Shown piece by piece: positions 10,089 through 21,732 of a stretch of 64,000 nt of DNA. The DNA lies in assembly GCA_013180625.2 (NCBI GenBank), contig SNVD02012946.1:1-64000 (forward strand), in the 5' to 3' direction. Position 1 is the stretch's first letter; the number at the start of each line of letters is the position of its first letter. The stretch comes from Boswellia sacra (taxonomy: Eukaryota > Streptophyta > Magnoliopsida > Sapindales > Burseraceae). The position numbers and the translations under genes were made by a program. The notes under the pieces are model-generated. The model had not been told where the DNA came from. It ran no database searches and saw only the letters and a program-made list of their open reading frames with translations.

Positions 10089-11480
10089 TGATGCGTTCGA
10101 AACTAGCAAGTATACTAGTCGCACAAGTAATAAAGTGATAAGTAAGATATCGTTCCCACGAGGATTGATTCTAATTGAATTTGTTATTCGAAAGCGAAAA
10201 CAGAATAAATGGGGGGTTTTGTTGATTGATTAACTAAACTCAATTCGAAAGCAAATGAAGAATAATACAAAAAAGTTAAAATCAATGAAAGAAATGGTTA
10301 AGGGATTATTCTCTACCACAAGATATGGATTTGCGAATTAATTGTAGAATTGTCATCCAATTACACCATTGAAATTATCAACCGTAGATAACAACAAGCT
10401 CTGTTATCCCAATCTTTCCTTACTTTGTTGTTAAATAAAACAGGCTCTTTATTTAATCTCTATCCATTAAACAACCTAGAACAAGCTCTCTAAATTTAAT
10501 TCAATGGATGCATTATGATAAGAAAGATAGGTTGATCTAAGCAATAAACACACAAGCTCGGATTATTTAACTTAGGTTATATTCTCCAATTGCAATCTCT
10601 GATCACAATTTTGCTACTAATGATTAGAAATTCAAGACAATTACGGATCAAGATTTCTAGTCTAGCAATAGACAAACCAGATTATATTCAGTTGGCCACT
10701 CAAATACAATCAGCAAGCAATCATAAGCATTAGATATGGGAAAATACAAGCAACTTCAATTAGAGAATTGGATAACAATTCCTTACACAATCAACTTACA
10801 AAAACCATATCAGGGGCTTTGAAATCACCCTCAACCAATTCAGATTCAGTTACACATGTTTAAGAACGTGGTAAATACAATACAACATGGAGACATTCCA
10901 GAAAATGAAAGGGAAGGGAAAAACTTAGCAAATTTGATGTAATTCTCTTTGGATTGTAGTTCTTCCTCTTTCCAAGCTTCCTTTCTCCTTCAAGAACTCC
11001 AAGAGATGAAAGAATTCCAGAGCTGCAGCCTCCACCACGTTCTCCCCTCTTCAAGTTATGAAATAAAACCCTAAAATGTGTTTAAATACTCTGCTACAGT
11101 AACGTGCTACAGTGTCCCGTATTATACATGCTACAGTGATGTGTGGAATTACATTTCTACACTTCTCACACTGTTTTGATTACAACTTTCGGTACACTGA
11201 ATGGATTCATAAACCGTAAATTTCTCCAAAAAGTAGACTTCGAGAGCTTTTCAACGGTATATGATATGTCATCGGGTTCATTGTATATCAATACAATTAA
11301 ATCCGAGAAGATGGTTGACTAGCAGAGGTGAAAATGAAGGGTTTTACTCCATTTTTGTGCAAGTTGCTCCAAAACTCCTACAAACATCAAAACCACACAA
11401 AAACATAAAAATACCAAGGAATATAGCAAAGAAACATGGACGAATTGATATGAAAATGATATATAAATAGACACTTATCA
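10089..11480 (-). repeat. 3' LTR of B1 (1392 bp)
   Basis: On the plus strand it runs TGATGCGTTCGAA...GACACTTATCA, so TG...CA on the element strand. It matches 12108-13096, the solo LTR 34439-35852 and, inverted, 53405-54799. On the element strand three ACTGTAGCA copies (11092-11100, 11105-11113 and 11129-11137, read as their complement) precede a TATTTAAAC box (about 11080-11088). Confidence 0.9.
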
Positions 11481-12107
11481 AATTCCCCCACACTTAGACT
11501 TTGCTAGTCCTCGAGCAACTATGACAATATGAAATAAAACTAAACCGAAACAGAATCAACAAAAAATTAAAACACACAAATGCTTCATCTTGCAAATAGG
11601 CCTCAAAGATTGTACTTAATTATAACCCAAGGAAAACTTCAAAATAATGCACTTGATCAAGAATTTTATCTCAAAGATTAGTTTCGCTTCACTTCAATTC
11701 CTCAAGTGTGTGTGTGTAGAGCCATTCTCACCTAATCACTTGTAACCCGGATGAGTTTATGCATAAAAATGAATCATATTTAATATTGAAGATGTGTGTA
11801 TAAATGAACTCCATAGGCCTGCTTTTCAAGTCACTCTCCACTAATGTAGACATGCACAACACCAAGGATCAAGTAGGACTTTATTAAGCTTGTAACGTTT
11901 GGCTTGGGTGAAGGTATGATAAAGGATAATAATTTGGCTCAAATCACCCACAAACACATAAATCATTCAAGACTATGTAGAGCTCAACCCTATAACACAA
12001 CTTCATTTCAATTCACCAGGTTACACCCCCAAACTTATTTAGAACACTCAATCTTTTTTTTTTTTTTCAGAAAACAAAAGAAAACTACACCCCCACACTT
12101 TGTTGTT
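11481..12107 (-). other. 3' internal remnant of B1
   Basis: Non-coding sequence starting with the polypurine tract. It contains GT/AC-rich runs and 'tggcttgggtgaaggtatgataaa' (11909-11930 region), which recurs at about 17240 in A1. It ends at a T-rich run (12053-12067) before the deletion junction with the second LTR. Confidence 0.7.
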
Positions 12108-13096
12108 TTAATTTAATGGATGCATTATGATAAGAAAGATAGGTTGATCTAAGCAATAAACACACAAGCTCGGATTATTTAACTTAGGTTGTATTCTCCA
12201 ATTGCAATCTCTGATCACAATTTTGCTACTAATGATTAGAAATTCAAGACAATTACGGATCAAGATTTCTAGTCTAGCAATAGACAATATCCAGATTATA
12301 TTCAGTTGGCCACCCAAATACAATCCAGCAAGCAATCATAAGCATTAGACATGGGAAAATACAAGCAACTTCAATTAGAGAATTGGATAACAACTTCTTG
12401 CACAATCAACTTACAAAAACCATATCAGGGGCTTTGAAATCACCCTCAACCAATTCAGATTCAGTTACACATGTTTAAGAACGTGGTAAATACAATACAA
12501 CATGGAGACATTCCAGAAAATGAAAGGGAAGGGAAAAACTTAGCAAATTTGATGTAATTCTCTTTGGATTGTAGTTCTTCCTCTTTCCAAGCTTCCTTTC
12601 TCCTTCAAGAACTCCAAGAGATGAAAGAATTCCAGAGCTGAAGCCTCCACCACGTTCTCCCCTCTTCAAGTTATGAAAATAAAACCCTAAAATGTGTTTA
12701 AATACTCTGCTACAGTAACGTGCTACAGTGTCCCGTATTATACATGCTACAGTGATGTGTGGAATTACATTTCTACACTTCTCACACTGTTTTGATTACA
12801 ACTTTCGGTACACTGAATGGATTCATAAACCGTAAATTTCTCCAAAAAGTAGACTTCGAGAGCTTTTCAACGGTATATGATATGTCATCGGGTTCATTGT
12901 ATATCAATACAATTAAATCCGAGAAGATGGTTGACTAGCAGAGGTGAAAATGAAGGGTTTTACTCCATTTTTGTGCAAGTTGCTCCAAAACTCCTACAAA
13001 CATCAAAAACACACAAAAACATAAAAATACCAAGGAATATAGCAAAGAAACATGGACGAATTGATATGAAAATGATATATAAATAGACACTTATCA
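12108..13096 (-). repeat. Truncated 5' LTR of B1
   Basis: About 990 bp, nearly identical to 10495-11480. The roughly 400 bp at the inner end (the LTR 3' part and the primer binding site) are absent. It ends TTATCA at 13096 next to the target duplication. Confidence 0.9.
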
Positions 13097-13646
13097 GCTG
13101 GTGTATGTGCAAAAAACTTGTATAAGGGAATATGTTTATGTGGAATATGTCAGATCTAAAGAACATCAGGGAACTATAACCATGCTGGGAAACTTCAGGT
13201 TACTGACCAATAATGTCTCTACCTAAACTTATTTACCCCTTTTGTTTCTTGGGATACATATTGCTTGAATGATTTGTGTTGCAATTTTTTATTGCATAAA
13301 CTTTAAGTTAGGGAGCAACTAGGTGGTTTTATCTCAACTTATTTGTTTTATTGCACTCTGTTGGAATGAGCAACCTACTTACATTATTAAGAGCTCATAG
13401 AAGGGTTTTGTTGCAAGTTATTAAGTTACAAAAGGGTTTTTCATTTTCTTCTTAGTTTTTTTAATCCATTGTATTTATATTGAATGAGTTGTTTTATTAG
13501 ATGTTTCAGAATGTAGATGGTGGCAATTCCTTGTTTGCTTGTTTGATGTGTCATCTAAATTAGTTTCTGAGCTAATTATTCTTTTCTATGCTCTAGTTTT
13601 AATGTTTTCGACACAGAAATTTTTCCTTCCTGTTATATTGCAGCAA

Positions 13647-14460
13647 ATGGATAATTTTGGGCGTTTGAACACTGATATTTGCTTTGATGTGCTCTCATGA
13701 TTGCTAACAAAATCTCTGATTGTATTAAAGTGTGTTTCTAAAAGGTGGCATGAGCTTATATCTAACCACATTTTCATCAAATATCAGTCTCAAAAGAGAG
13801 AACCGCTATTTGGATTCTTCTTCCAGCAGAGGTTCCAGTGGTGCCTTGATGATATTGAAACAATTACTCATATCCGTGTTGAATCTGAAGGTGCTGGATT
13901 ACAGCACACGATATTTAGTTTTCTACCTGAGAATGTTGTGGTTATGGCATCATGCAATGGACTGGTTTGTTGCCGTAGCTGCTCACCTTTCCATGACCCA
14001 TCTATCTATGTGTGTAATCCCTTGAACAGAGAATGGATCAGGCTGGATTAGACTAATCTTGATTAAGAAACTAGCTTTGCTCTAGCATTTGATCCATGTT
14101 GTAATCCCATGCAGAGTTCAACAAATTTCAAACTGGTTAAAGTGCGGCAATATGAGGCTGGAACTGAGGATCTTTACTTTTCATTTGACATATATTCTTC
14201 AGATACTGGTGCCTGGAGGACATCAAAGGAGATCTGCTTGTGCAATAACAGATTGTACAAGAACAAAGGCGTTTTCATTGGAGGGGTCTTACACTGGTTA
14301 GCTGATGGTGAAAAAATCTTGTCGTTTAATATTGAAAATGAGCTATCTTGGTTGATTTCAGTTCCAGTTTCTGCTGCACAGCTAGACAGAAATTTACTTA
14401 TTATTTTTTTTATAAAAGCAAAATTTGTTGACTCATTAGTTCCTCTAGTTTTATTCTAGA
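13647..14460 (+). pseudogene. Captured F-box protein gene fragment
   Basis: It starts ATG (13647) just after a CAG acceptor-like site. The first residues, 'MDNFGRLNTDICFDVLS', and then 'LLTKSLIVLKCVSKRWHELI' are a recognisable F-box (the x-x-K-x-L-x-x-x-x-C-V-S-K-x-W-x-x-L-I core). A second stretch, 'VVVMASCNGLVCCRS' and 'YVCNPLNREWIRLD', is the kelch/FBA-type region that follows. Stop codons interrupt it at 13698-13700 and 14049-14051. The downstream frame (14109-14459) continues with 'SSDTGAWRTSKEICL...GGVLHWLADGEKI', also characteristic of plant F-box proteins. It is a pseudogene inside the Pack-CACTA. Which F-box subfamily is uncertain. Confidence 0.75.
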
Positions 14461-14700
14461 GCATATTTTCTTATGTCTTTGTTCTTCTTCGTATTACATT
14501 TAAGTTATTTTTGTATTACATTTTCAAGAACAGCAATAACAGATCTTGGTTCCTCTTTTACAATTTTCATGAGCTACTCCAAGTCCAACATCTCTCCCTC
14601 ATTTTTTTCTGCTAAGTGCTTTAGGCAATTTAGTGATGTTTTCTTGGTTTAACTGTATGTGCGGCAGCCAATGGAATGTTCTCTATGTTTCTTTTTGTAG

Positions 14701-15314
14701 ATTATGCAAAGCATCGGATTTCTTGGCCCTGCTTTCTTCTTGACTCAATTGAGCCATATTGATTCTCCTGCAATGGCTGTTTTGTGCATGGCATGCACTC
14801 AGGTTTGCTATGTAGACTTATTGAAACTGAGTACTGAATGTATTTCTATTTGAGTTATCAGGATAATTTTGGAAATTGTTGTTAATTCTGTCTGAGCAAT
14901 TTTTCAAGTAATGCAACAGATCTAGATGATCTAAGATCTTTTGTTTTGTTTTTTTTTCCCTAACTTAATTTGGTTCTATCATCGTTATTCTGTAATACTT
15001 AATCGTTATTCTGTAAGTATTACTTGTTTTAATATTGTTAAATCCATAAACTTAAATTGCATGCGAGATTTCCTAATGTGCAGTAATTCCCTAGCAATTA
15101 GAGCCCTTATTATGATCCTGGATTTTAGATTCACCACATAAAGCCTGTGTATAATAGTGAGAACTCTAGTTCTCTGTAGAGAAAAACTTACAGATTGAAC
15201 TCTTTGCTTTGAAAATATGTCTTCAGGGAGTGTTGCTTGGTCTATCCAATACTACAGGAGTTCTGGCAGGGGTCTTTGGAACTGCAGCAACTGGCTACAT
15301 CTTGCAACACAGTT
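14701..15314 (+). pseudogene. Captured PHT4-type (chloroplast anion/ascorbate) transporter gene fragment
   Basis: Two exons with splice sites. The first, 14701-14802, encodes 'IMQSIGFLGPAFFLTQLSHI' and 'CMACTQ' between an AG acceptor (14699-14700) and a GT donor. The second, 15227-15314, encodes 'GVLLGLSNTTGVLAGVFGTA' and 'ATGYILQH'. Both belong to the C-terminal membrane part of plant PHT4 transporters, a major-facilitator family; the best resemblance is to the PHT4;4 type. The coding segment that normally joins these two exons is missing, and what follows the second exon is not transporter sequence. Confidence 0.75.
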
Positions 15315-16139
15315 AGGACTCGTCATTCTTCTTTTTAGCTTCTAGTTACGAGTATTTGACCGGATCAAAACTTAAAAGTTACAACTACAAAAAAAAAAAA
15401 AGAAAAGAAACGAAACTGTGTTACTTATTATTTTCTTGTATTACATTTAAAAATCAATTACATTTAGAAATGAAAAATGACATTATTTTTATCATTTTTG
15501 GTGTTATATTTTGGAAATACCATCATATCTTCTCTTATATATTTGGCATTAGATCTATAGCAATCTAATTGCAGCATTTGGAATCTTACACTTTAATGCC
15601 TTGTTAACAGTGAGTTGTTACAGAGTGAGTTTCTTAATGGACGAAGAGATAATTTGGAAGAACGTGAAGCAACAATAGAGCCAAGGGAGAAAATAGATCA
15701 GCAGGAGTTGTTGTTATAATTCCTTTTGATGATATAACAAAGAAAACGGGATGCTAACAAGTTGCAGGCCACTGTTTCTTTTATTTGTTTTGATATTGAA
15801 GAAGTTATGAAGCAGCAAACAATTCTTAGGAAAAAGAGTGGCTCAAATGCAGAGTTGGGGAAGGATGATCAATTGATGTTGAATCACATGCAGATCGTGT
15901 TGTTTAATTGTTTGATTATAACATGTTGAATAGTATGGATGATGATTGCCTTATATTTGGTTTTCTTGAATTATGATTGAACCATTATATGAGATATTTT
16001 TGTATATGATTTGATTTCATTATATTCATTAAATGAATGATTACAAAATTATATCCAAATATTTTTCTGAAACAGGTTAATTATTTTATAAACAACAAAT
16101 AAATATAGAATAGCACAAGCAGTAAAACAATTTTAGGAA
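15315..16139 (+). other. Right arm of the CACTA element, unidentified sequence
   Basis: AT-rich sequence with a possible exon at about 15619-15718 (open, encoding a charged '...LEEREATIEPREKIDQQ...' stretch after an AG site). I do not recognise it; it may be another captured fragment. Nothing else is supported here. Confidence 0.3.
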
Positions 16140-16598
16140 AAATTATTGCTAACTATTTACGACGGTTTCTGATCGACGCAAAATAATTTTTCTAACTATT
16201 TACGACGGTTACCCATCAACCCACGACAGCTGCATAAAAATTGTATAAAAACTTTTTACGGCGGTTTTGTGACTTTTTACTGCAGTTTTTTGTTCGTTGT
16301 AAAAAGTGACTTTTTACGGTGGACACAAAACCGTCGTAAAAAGGTGTGGTAATTATCAATCCTGTTTCGTCGCATGTTTTTGCGTCGAACAACGAAACCG
16401 TCTTAAAAAATTATTGACGGCGGGCCAAAACCGCCGTAAAAGCTTTTACTGCGGTTGTTTTTGCGGCGGTTTCTAAAACCGTCGTAAAAGCTTTTACTGC
16501 GGTTGTTTTTGCGGCGGTTTGAAACCGCCACATAACCGCCGTAAATGACTATTTACAGCGGTTTCAGCCCGCTGCAAATAGTCTTCCCTGTTGTAGTG
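16140..16598 (-). repeat. Right subterminal repeats and TIR of the CACTA element
   Basis: Dense copies of 'tttacg(a/g)cggtt' and its complement ('aaccgccgtaaa', 'aaaccgtcgtaaaa'), many in inverted pairs that could fold. They end in ...CCCTGTTGTAGTG. These are the likely transposase-binding repeats expected of this superfamily. Confidence 0.85.
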
Positions 16599-16899
16599 AT
16601 GATTAGGGCAATTCTTTGCTTCCTTGCTCCTTTTCACTCCTTAAGATGAATGAGCAATTCTTTTACCCCTTGTATGAAGAGTCAGGTATTGTCTTGAGAA
16701 ATTTTTCCATCTAGCCTTAAATGCATTATTCTTTCTTCTTTGTAAACATCCATACTAGACAAAGTAGCTAACTTCTACCATATATCTTGTTTCTTCACTG
16801 TTGGTGGCAAAGTTGCTTCTTTGATACCCTTAATGGAAACTGTTGACAGATTTTCTTCTTTTTGACATGTTTTCAATAGTCCCAACATTCTCTAATAAT

Positions 16900-17950
16900 A
16901 AGTTGAAATGTTGTAAGTTGTGCATCAATTTAATCACATTCAAATTCCTTAAAGATTTCTTAAATTCAATAGCTCAATTGTAATACATTGACATTGTGAT
17001 TGTTCACAATTTCGACTCTAGGCCAGAATTGCTTCATTCAAGATTCTTAGAGTGTGTGTGTATAGCTAATCATACTTCACTTGTAAAGACTAGGATAGCT
17101 TTATGCAAATAGAAACTAGCGATCAATCTCTAAAGATAGAAGGACTACCATAAGCCCACTTTTCACACCACTCTCCACTAATGTAGGCTCATCGTAACAT
17201 TAAGGATTACTAGGGTTTTATTAAGCTTGTAATGATAGGCTAGGGTCAAGGTATGATAAAAGAAACTATAAGGTTATCTTACCCATAATCGTACAACCAT
17301 TCTAGGTTTGTATTGAGAGCATCAACTTCTTCCATTTGTACCTCCAAACTTTGAGTTTTCATTCACTATGTTTCTTTGCTTTTGATCTCGAGTGGCTACA
17401 TACCTAAACTTTACGAGCAATGGGATTGGCACTCTTCTTTTCTTTTTCTTCTTCTTCTTCTTCTTCTTTTGCATTCTCCCTTTCTCTCTCTCTCTTCCTT
17501 TTGTTCCTTTCTTCTTTTTTTTGTCATTTTTTGGAGATTAAAATTGCACAAAAACTTGTCAACTTCCTTTCATTCCCTCATAAGCATGGGTCTCAATGCT
17601 CTTTTCTAGAATGTTCATATGTTATGAGTGAGGGGCGTTATGTAAGGAAAATTTTTCTAGTGTTAGGCTAAATTTTATGGTTAGACAAAGAAAAGGCTTG
17701 ATTAAGGGTATGCTAGTGACAATGAAGTAAGTATAGGTGGGCTTGAAAGGCTCAATCGATCCAAAGAAGGCCTAAATCACTTGCTTTATGTTGTGAAGCC
17801 TAGGATTTCGCCTCGAGTGGTGATCAAACAGGTTCTAGAGTATTGTGAGCGCTTAAGACCAAGCTTTATTAACATAAAGTTTCACTAAGTGATATAAAGT
17901 TTCATATTCATGGCTATTGTGCTCAAATTATTAAAGAATAAAAAATGAAA
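16900..17950 (-). other. Athila-like 3' internal sequence embedded in A1
   Basis: The stretch around 17050-17260 (long 'gtgtgtgtgta', 'ccactctccactaatgtag', 'attaagcttgtaa', 'aaggtatgataaa') matches in order the 3' internal region of B1 (11705-11930). No LTR accompanies it and its borders in A1 are unclear. It includes a ctt microsatellite (17443-17470). Confidence 0.5.
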
Positions 17951-18249
17951 CTTATCTAGCAAAAAGAGTCAAACATGCAATCAATACAATCCATGTATTA
18001 CCAAAAATCTATTTCCAATTACTATCACGATTTTATGAATGCTTATTAAAAGAATACACAACTCTCGTATCATTCTTAAGACAAAGCATTTCAAAACATC
18101 ATTATTCTCTCTCTAAATTAGGAATTCTCCCATTATCGATCAAGTCTTTTATCGAGCATGCACTTATACATCATCATTGTCCGACGTGTTGGATTGGTCA
18201 TACTGCTCTTGATTTCTGTTGTTGCTTCTCCTCTACCTAGCCTCCAAAT

Positions 18250-19075
18250 CTTCTATTTAAATGCCTGAATCACACAAATCTTCGAGTGTCTTGATTGGAA
18301 AGCCTATAAAACCTATCATTGATAAAGCTATGGCTCCGTTGATCACCATGCCAACCTTGTCCTAGTGGTTATATCGACTGCCTTAGCACTCCAATGGACT
18401 AGATATTCTGAGAAAGTCTTGTTGGGCTTTTGACGTGCCCCCCAATTGGGTGTTATGGCGATACTATTCTATGAACTGTTCAGATAGTTCTTCCCAATCT
18501 TCTCGAACTCTCTTGAGGAGGTCATGGTACCATATTACCGCATCATCTTATAGGGATAGCATGAAGTACTTCAATATGTGCTCCTTTGACAAAGGAGTGA
18601 TGGCCACGATAGCTACATGCTATCTTAAATATGTCTTCGGATTGCCCTCGCCATTAAACTTGGGCAAGTTTGGCATGCAAAATTCAGGAGGCAAATCATT
18701 GCCCCCAATGAGCAAATGTCATCTAGGTCTTCGATCCCTTTTAACCCCTTCTTCTTCAAGTGGGATTGGACCTTCTCCATGTCCTTGGTCAACTGCTTGA
18801 TCGATTCGGGTTCTTCTTAATTGATTGAGCTTTTCCCCTTGTCTCTATCCTGGTTTGTTTCACCATTTTCACCACCATTACACTCAAGTGGAGATTAGTT
18901 TATATGGTTGGGCCCATTCCGTAGAGTTTCAACAAGTTGGGCTATTTGTTACTGGAGTGCGGTCATGTCAGCTCTCAACTAGGCTATTTTAGAATTGTTG
19001 TTGTTAGGTGCTGCTATTTCATCTTCTTATCTTGTCAAATGACCACCTCATCTAGCCCAAGCAATGATGGCAGCA
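18250..19075 (-). pseudogene. gag remnant of A1
   Basis: On the minus strand broken frames give a start near 19075 and stretches such as 'PKFNGEGNPKTYLR' (about 18660) and 'YHDLLKRVREDWEELSEQFI' (about 18530-18470). These match the retrotransposon gag domain (K-F-x-G-x-x-(D/N)-P-K... and the W-x-x-L-x-x-x-F block). Several stops and a frame change make it non-functional. The plus-strand ORF over the same bases (18435-18800) is its shadow. The interval 19076-19821 is the element leader. Confidence 0.6.
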
Positions 19076-19821
19076 AAACAAAGGTGTTAATGCCATGCAT
19101 GCATGTATACATGATGTGATGCATGCTCATACAAGGGCATAGACACGCTTTCAGCCTTCCAACTTTATTCCTCCCACACACGTGAGGTCAAGTCTCTTTT
19201 TCTAGGATTTTTGGCTTTATTCCCAAGACATCATCATGGGATGTAGGAACACAAGATTCTCTCTCCTAATTCTAACATTTATGTTGATGTTAACTTCTTC
19301 ATGATTATCATAACATGGTTTTCAAAACGTCATGATAACCTTAACTTCATGGCACATGTTCCCATTTTGCTTTTATAGGTGAATTAACATGCGGCATTTG
19401 TTCATGATTCTATGAGGTTTCGAGTTGATGTTATTCTAATCATGGAGAATCTACATCCATAGACGTGGAATTCAACATGGGGTTTGGACATTCATCCCAT
19501 TGAAAATTTCTATAGTCATCTACATGGGCTTGAGTCTCAAGGGTCCTGGGCTCCTTCGAGCGAGAGATGCACCTTTGGGCCGGTCTCTTCTTGTACCAAT
19601 TCAATGATACGTGCTCAAAGGTGGTGACACCAATATGAGTCGTCTAAAGGTTGAATGGAGCCAAAGACTTCTCATGCCAATGCCACACGGCTAGTTTAGA
19701 CAGTTCGTGCTCATTGTGTGCAAATGTGTGGTGATGTAAGGACTCATTATACCAACACAAGGTATTATAACTTGGTATTCCCATCAGAATCAACTTCTCT
19801 TATTCCTAGTGGAGTCGCCGC

Positions 19822-21732
19822 TATGAACGAGGCTTTTATCCCGTTCGAGCGTTTGCGAGTACGACATTGTGTCAAAGCCTCTTTCGAGACTTAAGGGAAC
19901 ACAAACGAGCCATTGGCACATCTGAAGAATGGAGTCACCACCCAATTATTCAATTAGGAATAAATGGGGGCAATATGTTCCCTTGCTTTGAGACCTAAAC
20001 AACCCTTATCCCTTTAAAGATGGGTTCAAGAAGTTAGGTACGAGTCATTCAACCTGCCTAGATATAAATCCGGCCTTCACTAGGGAAATATCAAATAAGA
20101 ATAGTTTGTATTGTTACTTAGTCCACTTAGCGTTGTTCGTTTTATGCACACATTTCATATTTTATCTTGTTTAGTCATGTGAAGTGATTATTTAATCATA
20201 GCAGTTGTATATTCATACATAGAAAGAGGGAGGAGAATAAAGTTATAATTCCTTTCAAACACAGGGGAAGGGGAAGAGGATTACTTCCATTATTCTTCAC
20301 TAATAAAATAAAGTAATTCTACTTACAACATTCGAAATATAACATTCACATAAATCAAGTATTTAATAATAAAAGCATATTCATGCAAATCATACATTTA
20401 ATAAGCAATCATTCCGAGATTTGATAAATAAGGAATTCCTCACCACCATATGTGAGTCTATTCCATATTTATCAAACCTCTACATGCATGTTCATACATA
20501 TATCATTCTTTATTGATGGTCTCTCATCATCAATATGAGTCTACCATCACTTCATGGCATTTTCTAATTAAAGTGCATTCATGGTACATTCATACATTCA
20601 TTAATCAATTAATTTAATACAAAGCCATAATCTAATATCATGGTATTCTAGCCTAGATTTGATAATTCTATTAAGGCATTCTAGCCTATTGCTATTCTAG
20701 TACAATTCATATTAATTCATGGCAATTCTAGCCTAATCATAGTTATCATGGCATATTCTAGCCTAAGCATGGCATTTCTAGCTTAATTCAAGCAATCGAC
20801 TTCAATCATAGCTATTCTAGCTCAAATAAGGCATCCAAGGGCAAAATGGTAACTCTTACCTATTCTATGCTATTTCCTTGCATACATTAAAATAAATATA
20901 AATTCTCCTAGCATGATTCTAATCATGTGCTCCTAAGCATATTGCTAAGCATTAACGAAGAAAATTAAATGCCTAAACATGTTTTTAGATAAAAGAGAGA
21001 TAACAGACTTACCTTGACGCATTTATCCATCTCGCAAAATAAATAAGGGTTAGAACAATTCATAATAATCCTAGTATGCTTCTAAGCATAAAAATAAATC
21101 CTAAACATGCTTATTCTAAGTATAAATAAACCTACACATGCTTAATTTTGGCTAAAAAAAAAAAACAAAGAAGAAAATATGAGGGAGAAGAGAAAGTTGC
21201 TATCAAGATGTACCCTTTTCGGGTTTAGATCAATATAAAATGCCTGAAAAATATTAGACAAAAAAGGACTCCTTGGAATTCTCACAAATGTGTCTTAAAG
21301 GGAGAGAGAGGATTCATGAATGCCTTGAGAAGTGTGCCCAAGGTGTGCTTTTATAGGCTTTCCTTGGAGTGAGAAAGTTATAACCAATGTGGGATTCAAA
21401 TGAACAGTAATACATGAACAATACTACGTGAATAGTGCATTAGCTGTTTGTCCCTGCCCATTTTACAATTTTGTAAGGCCATCCCTTTTGACCTTTGTCT
21501 AATCAATTGCTTATAACTTTTCAAATTCAACTTTAATTCATGATTTATAAATTCCTATGAAAACTAGACATCCGTAGCTTCATAATGGTATATGAGTCAT
21601 CATCATATTCCTCCCAGATTAATTTCTATGATTTTTCAAAGTCATGTGTCAGTTTTCGAGACTCTTCATCAACTTCTTCTCAGCCTTCTCTTCTTGATCT
21701 TCAAGGGCCTTTCGATCATTTTCATCGAGCCT
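19822..21732 (-). repeat. 5' LTR of A1, lacking its outer end
   Basis: On the plus strand it begins TATGAACGAGGC at the leader border. The neighbouring 'ggagtcgccgc' (19811-19821) complements to a 'gcggcgactcc' leader start. It continues through the regions shared by all A LTRs ('gaggctttgacac', 'aatcatgc', 'tctataggctttcc'). The last few tens of bases expected at the LTR start are replaced by A2 pol sequence at about 21733. Confidence 0.75.

Larger units (their letters stand above)
10084..13101 (-). mobile_element. Internally deleted Athila-like element B1 with TSD GCTGG
   Basis: It is bounded by GCTGG at 10084-10088 and 13097-13101. On the minus strand the element runs 13096 to 10089. It has a complete LTR at 10089-11480, then a polypurine tract (complement of 'aattcccccacactta', 11481-11496), about 600 bp of 3' internal sequence, then a second, truncated LTR (12108-13096). 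The gag-pol region, primer binding site and the inner end of the 5' LTR are missing in one deletion. It sits inside the Pack-CACTA, between the helicase and F-box fragments. Confidence 0.9.
8615..16598. mobile_element. Pack-CACTA DNA transposon carrying host gene fragments
   Basis: The termini are CACTACAAGAAA (8615) and, inverted, CACTACAACAGGG (ending 16598), flanked on both sides by ATG (8612-8614 and 16599-16601), the 3-bp target duplication expected of CACTA/EnSpm elements. Subterminal sequence is full of short 'acggcggtttt'/'aaaaccgccgt' repeats on both sides. No transposase coding was found in 7984 bp, so it is non-autonomous. Its cargo is fragments of a DEAD-box helicase gene, an F-box gene and a PHT4-type transporter gene, plus a nested Athila-like element. 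It inserted into the A1 retrotransposon. Confidence 0.88.
4033..21732 (-). mobile_element. Ty3/gypsy family A copy A1 (Tat-like), pol-less, split by a CACTA element
   Basis: Read on the minus strand: 5' LTR (19822-21732), leader and gag traces (about 18250-19821), an unassigned stretch containing Athila-like 3' sequence (16900-17950), 3' non-coding region with tandem repeats and an antisense ORF (5177-8614), and part of the 3' LTR (4033-5176). No protease, RT, RNase H or integrase was found, so the copy is deleted or non-autonomous. The CACTA element at 8615-16598 interrupts it. 16602-16900 holds nothing I recognise. Confidence 0.7.

Noticed and set aside
17443..17530. Regulatory CT element
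   Set aside because: It is a simple ctt/ct microsatellite in retrotransposon-derived sequence with no gene to regulate.
18435..18800. 121-codon plus-strand ORF
   Set aside because: It is the reverse of the A1 gag region, whose recognisable motifs are on the minus strand.
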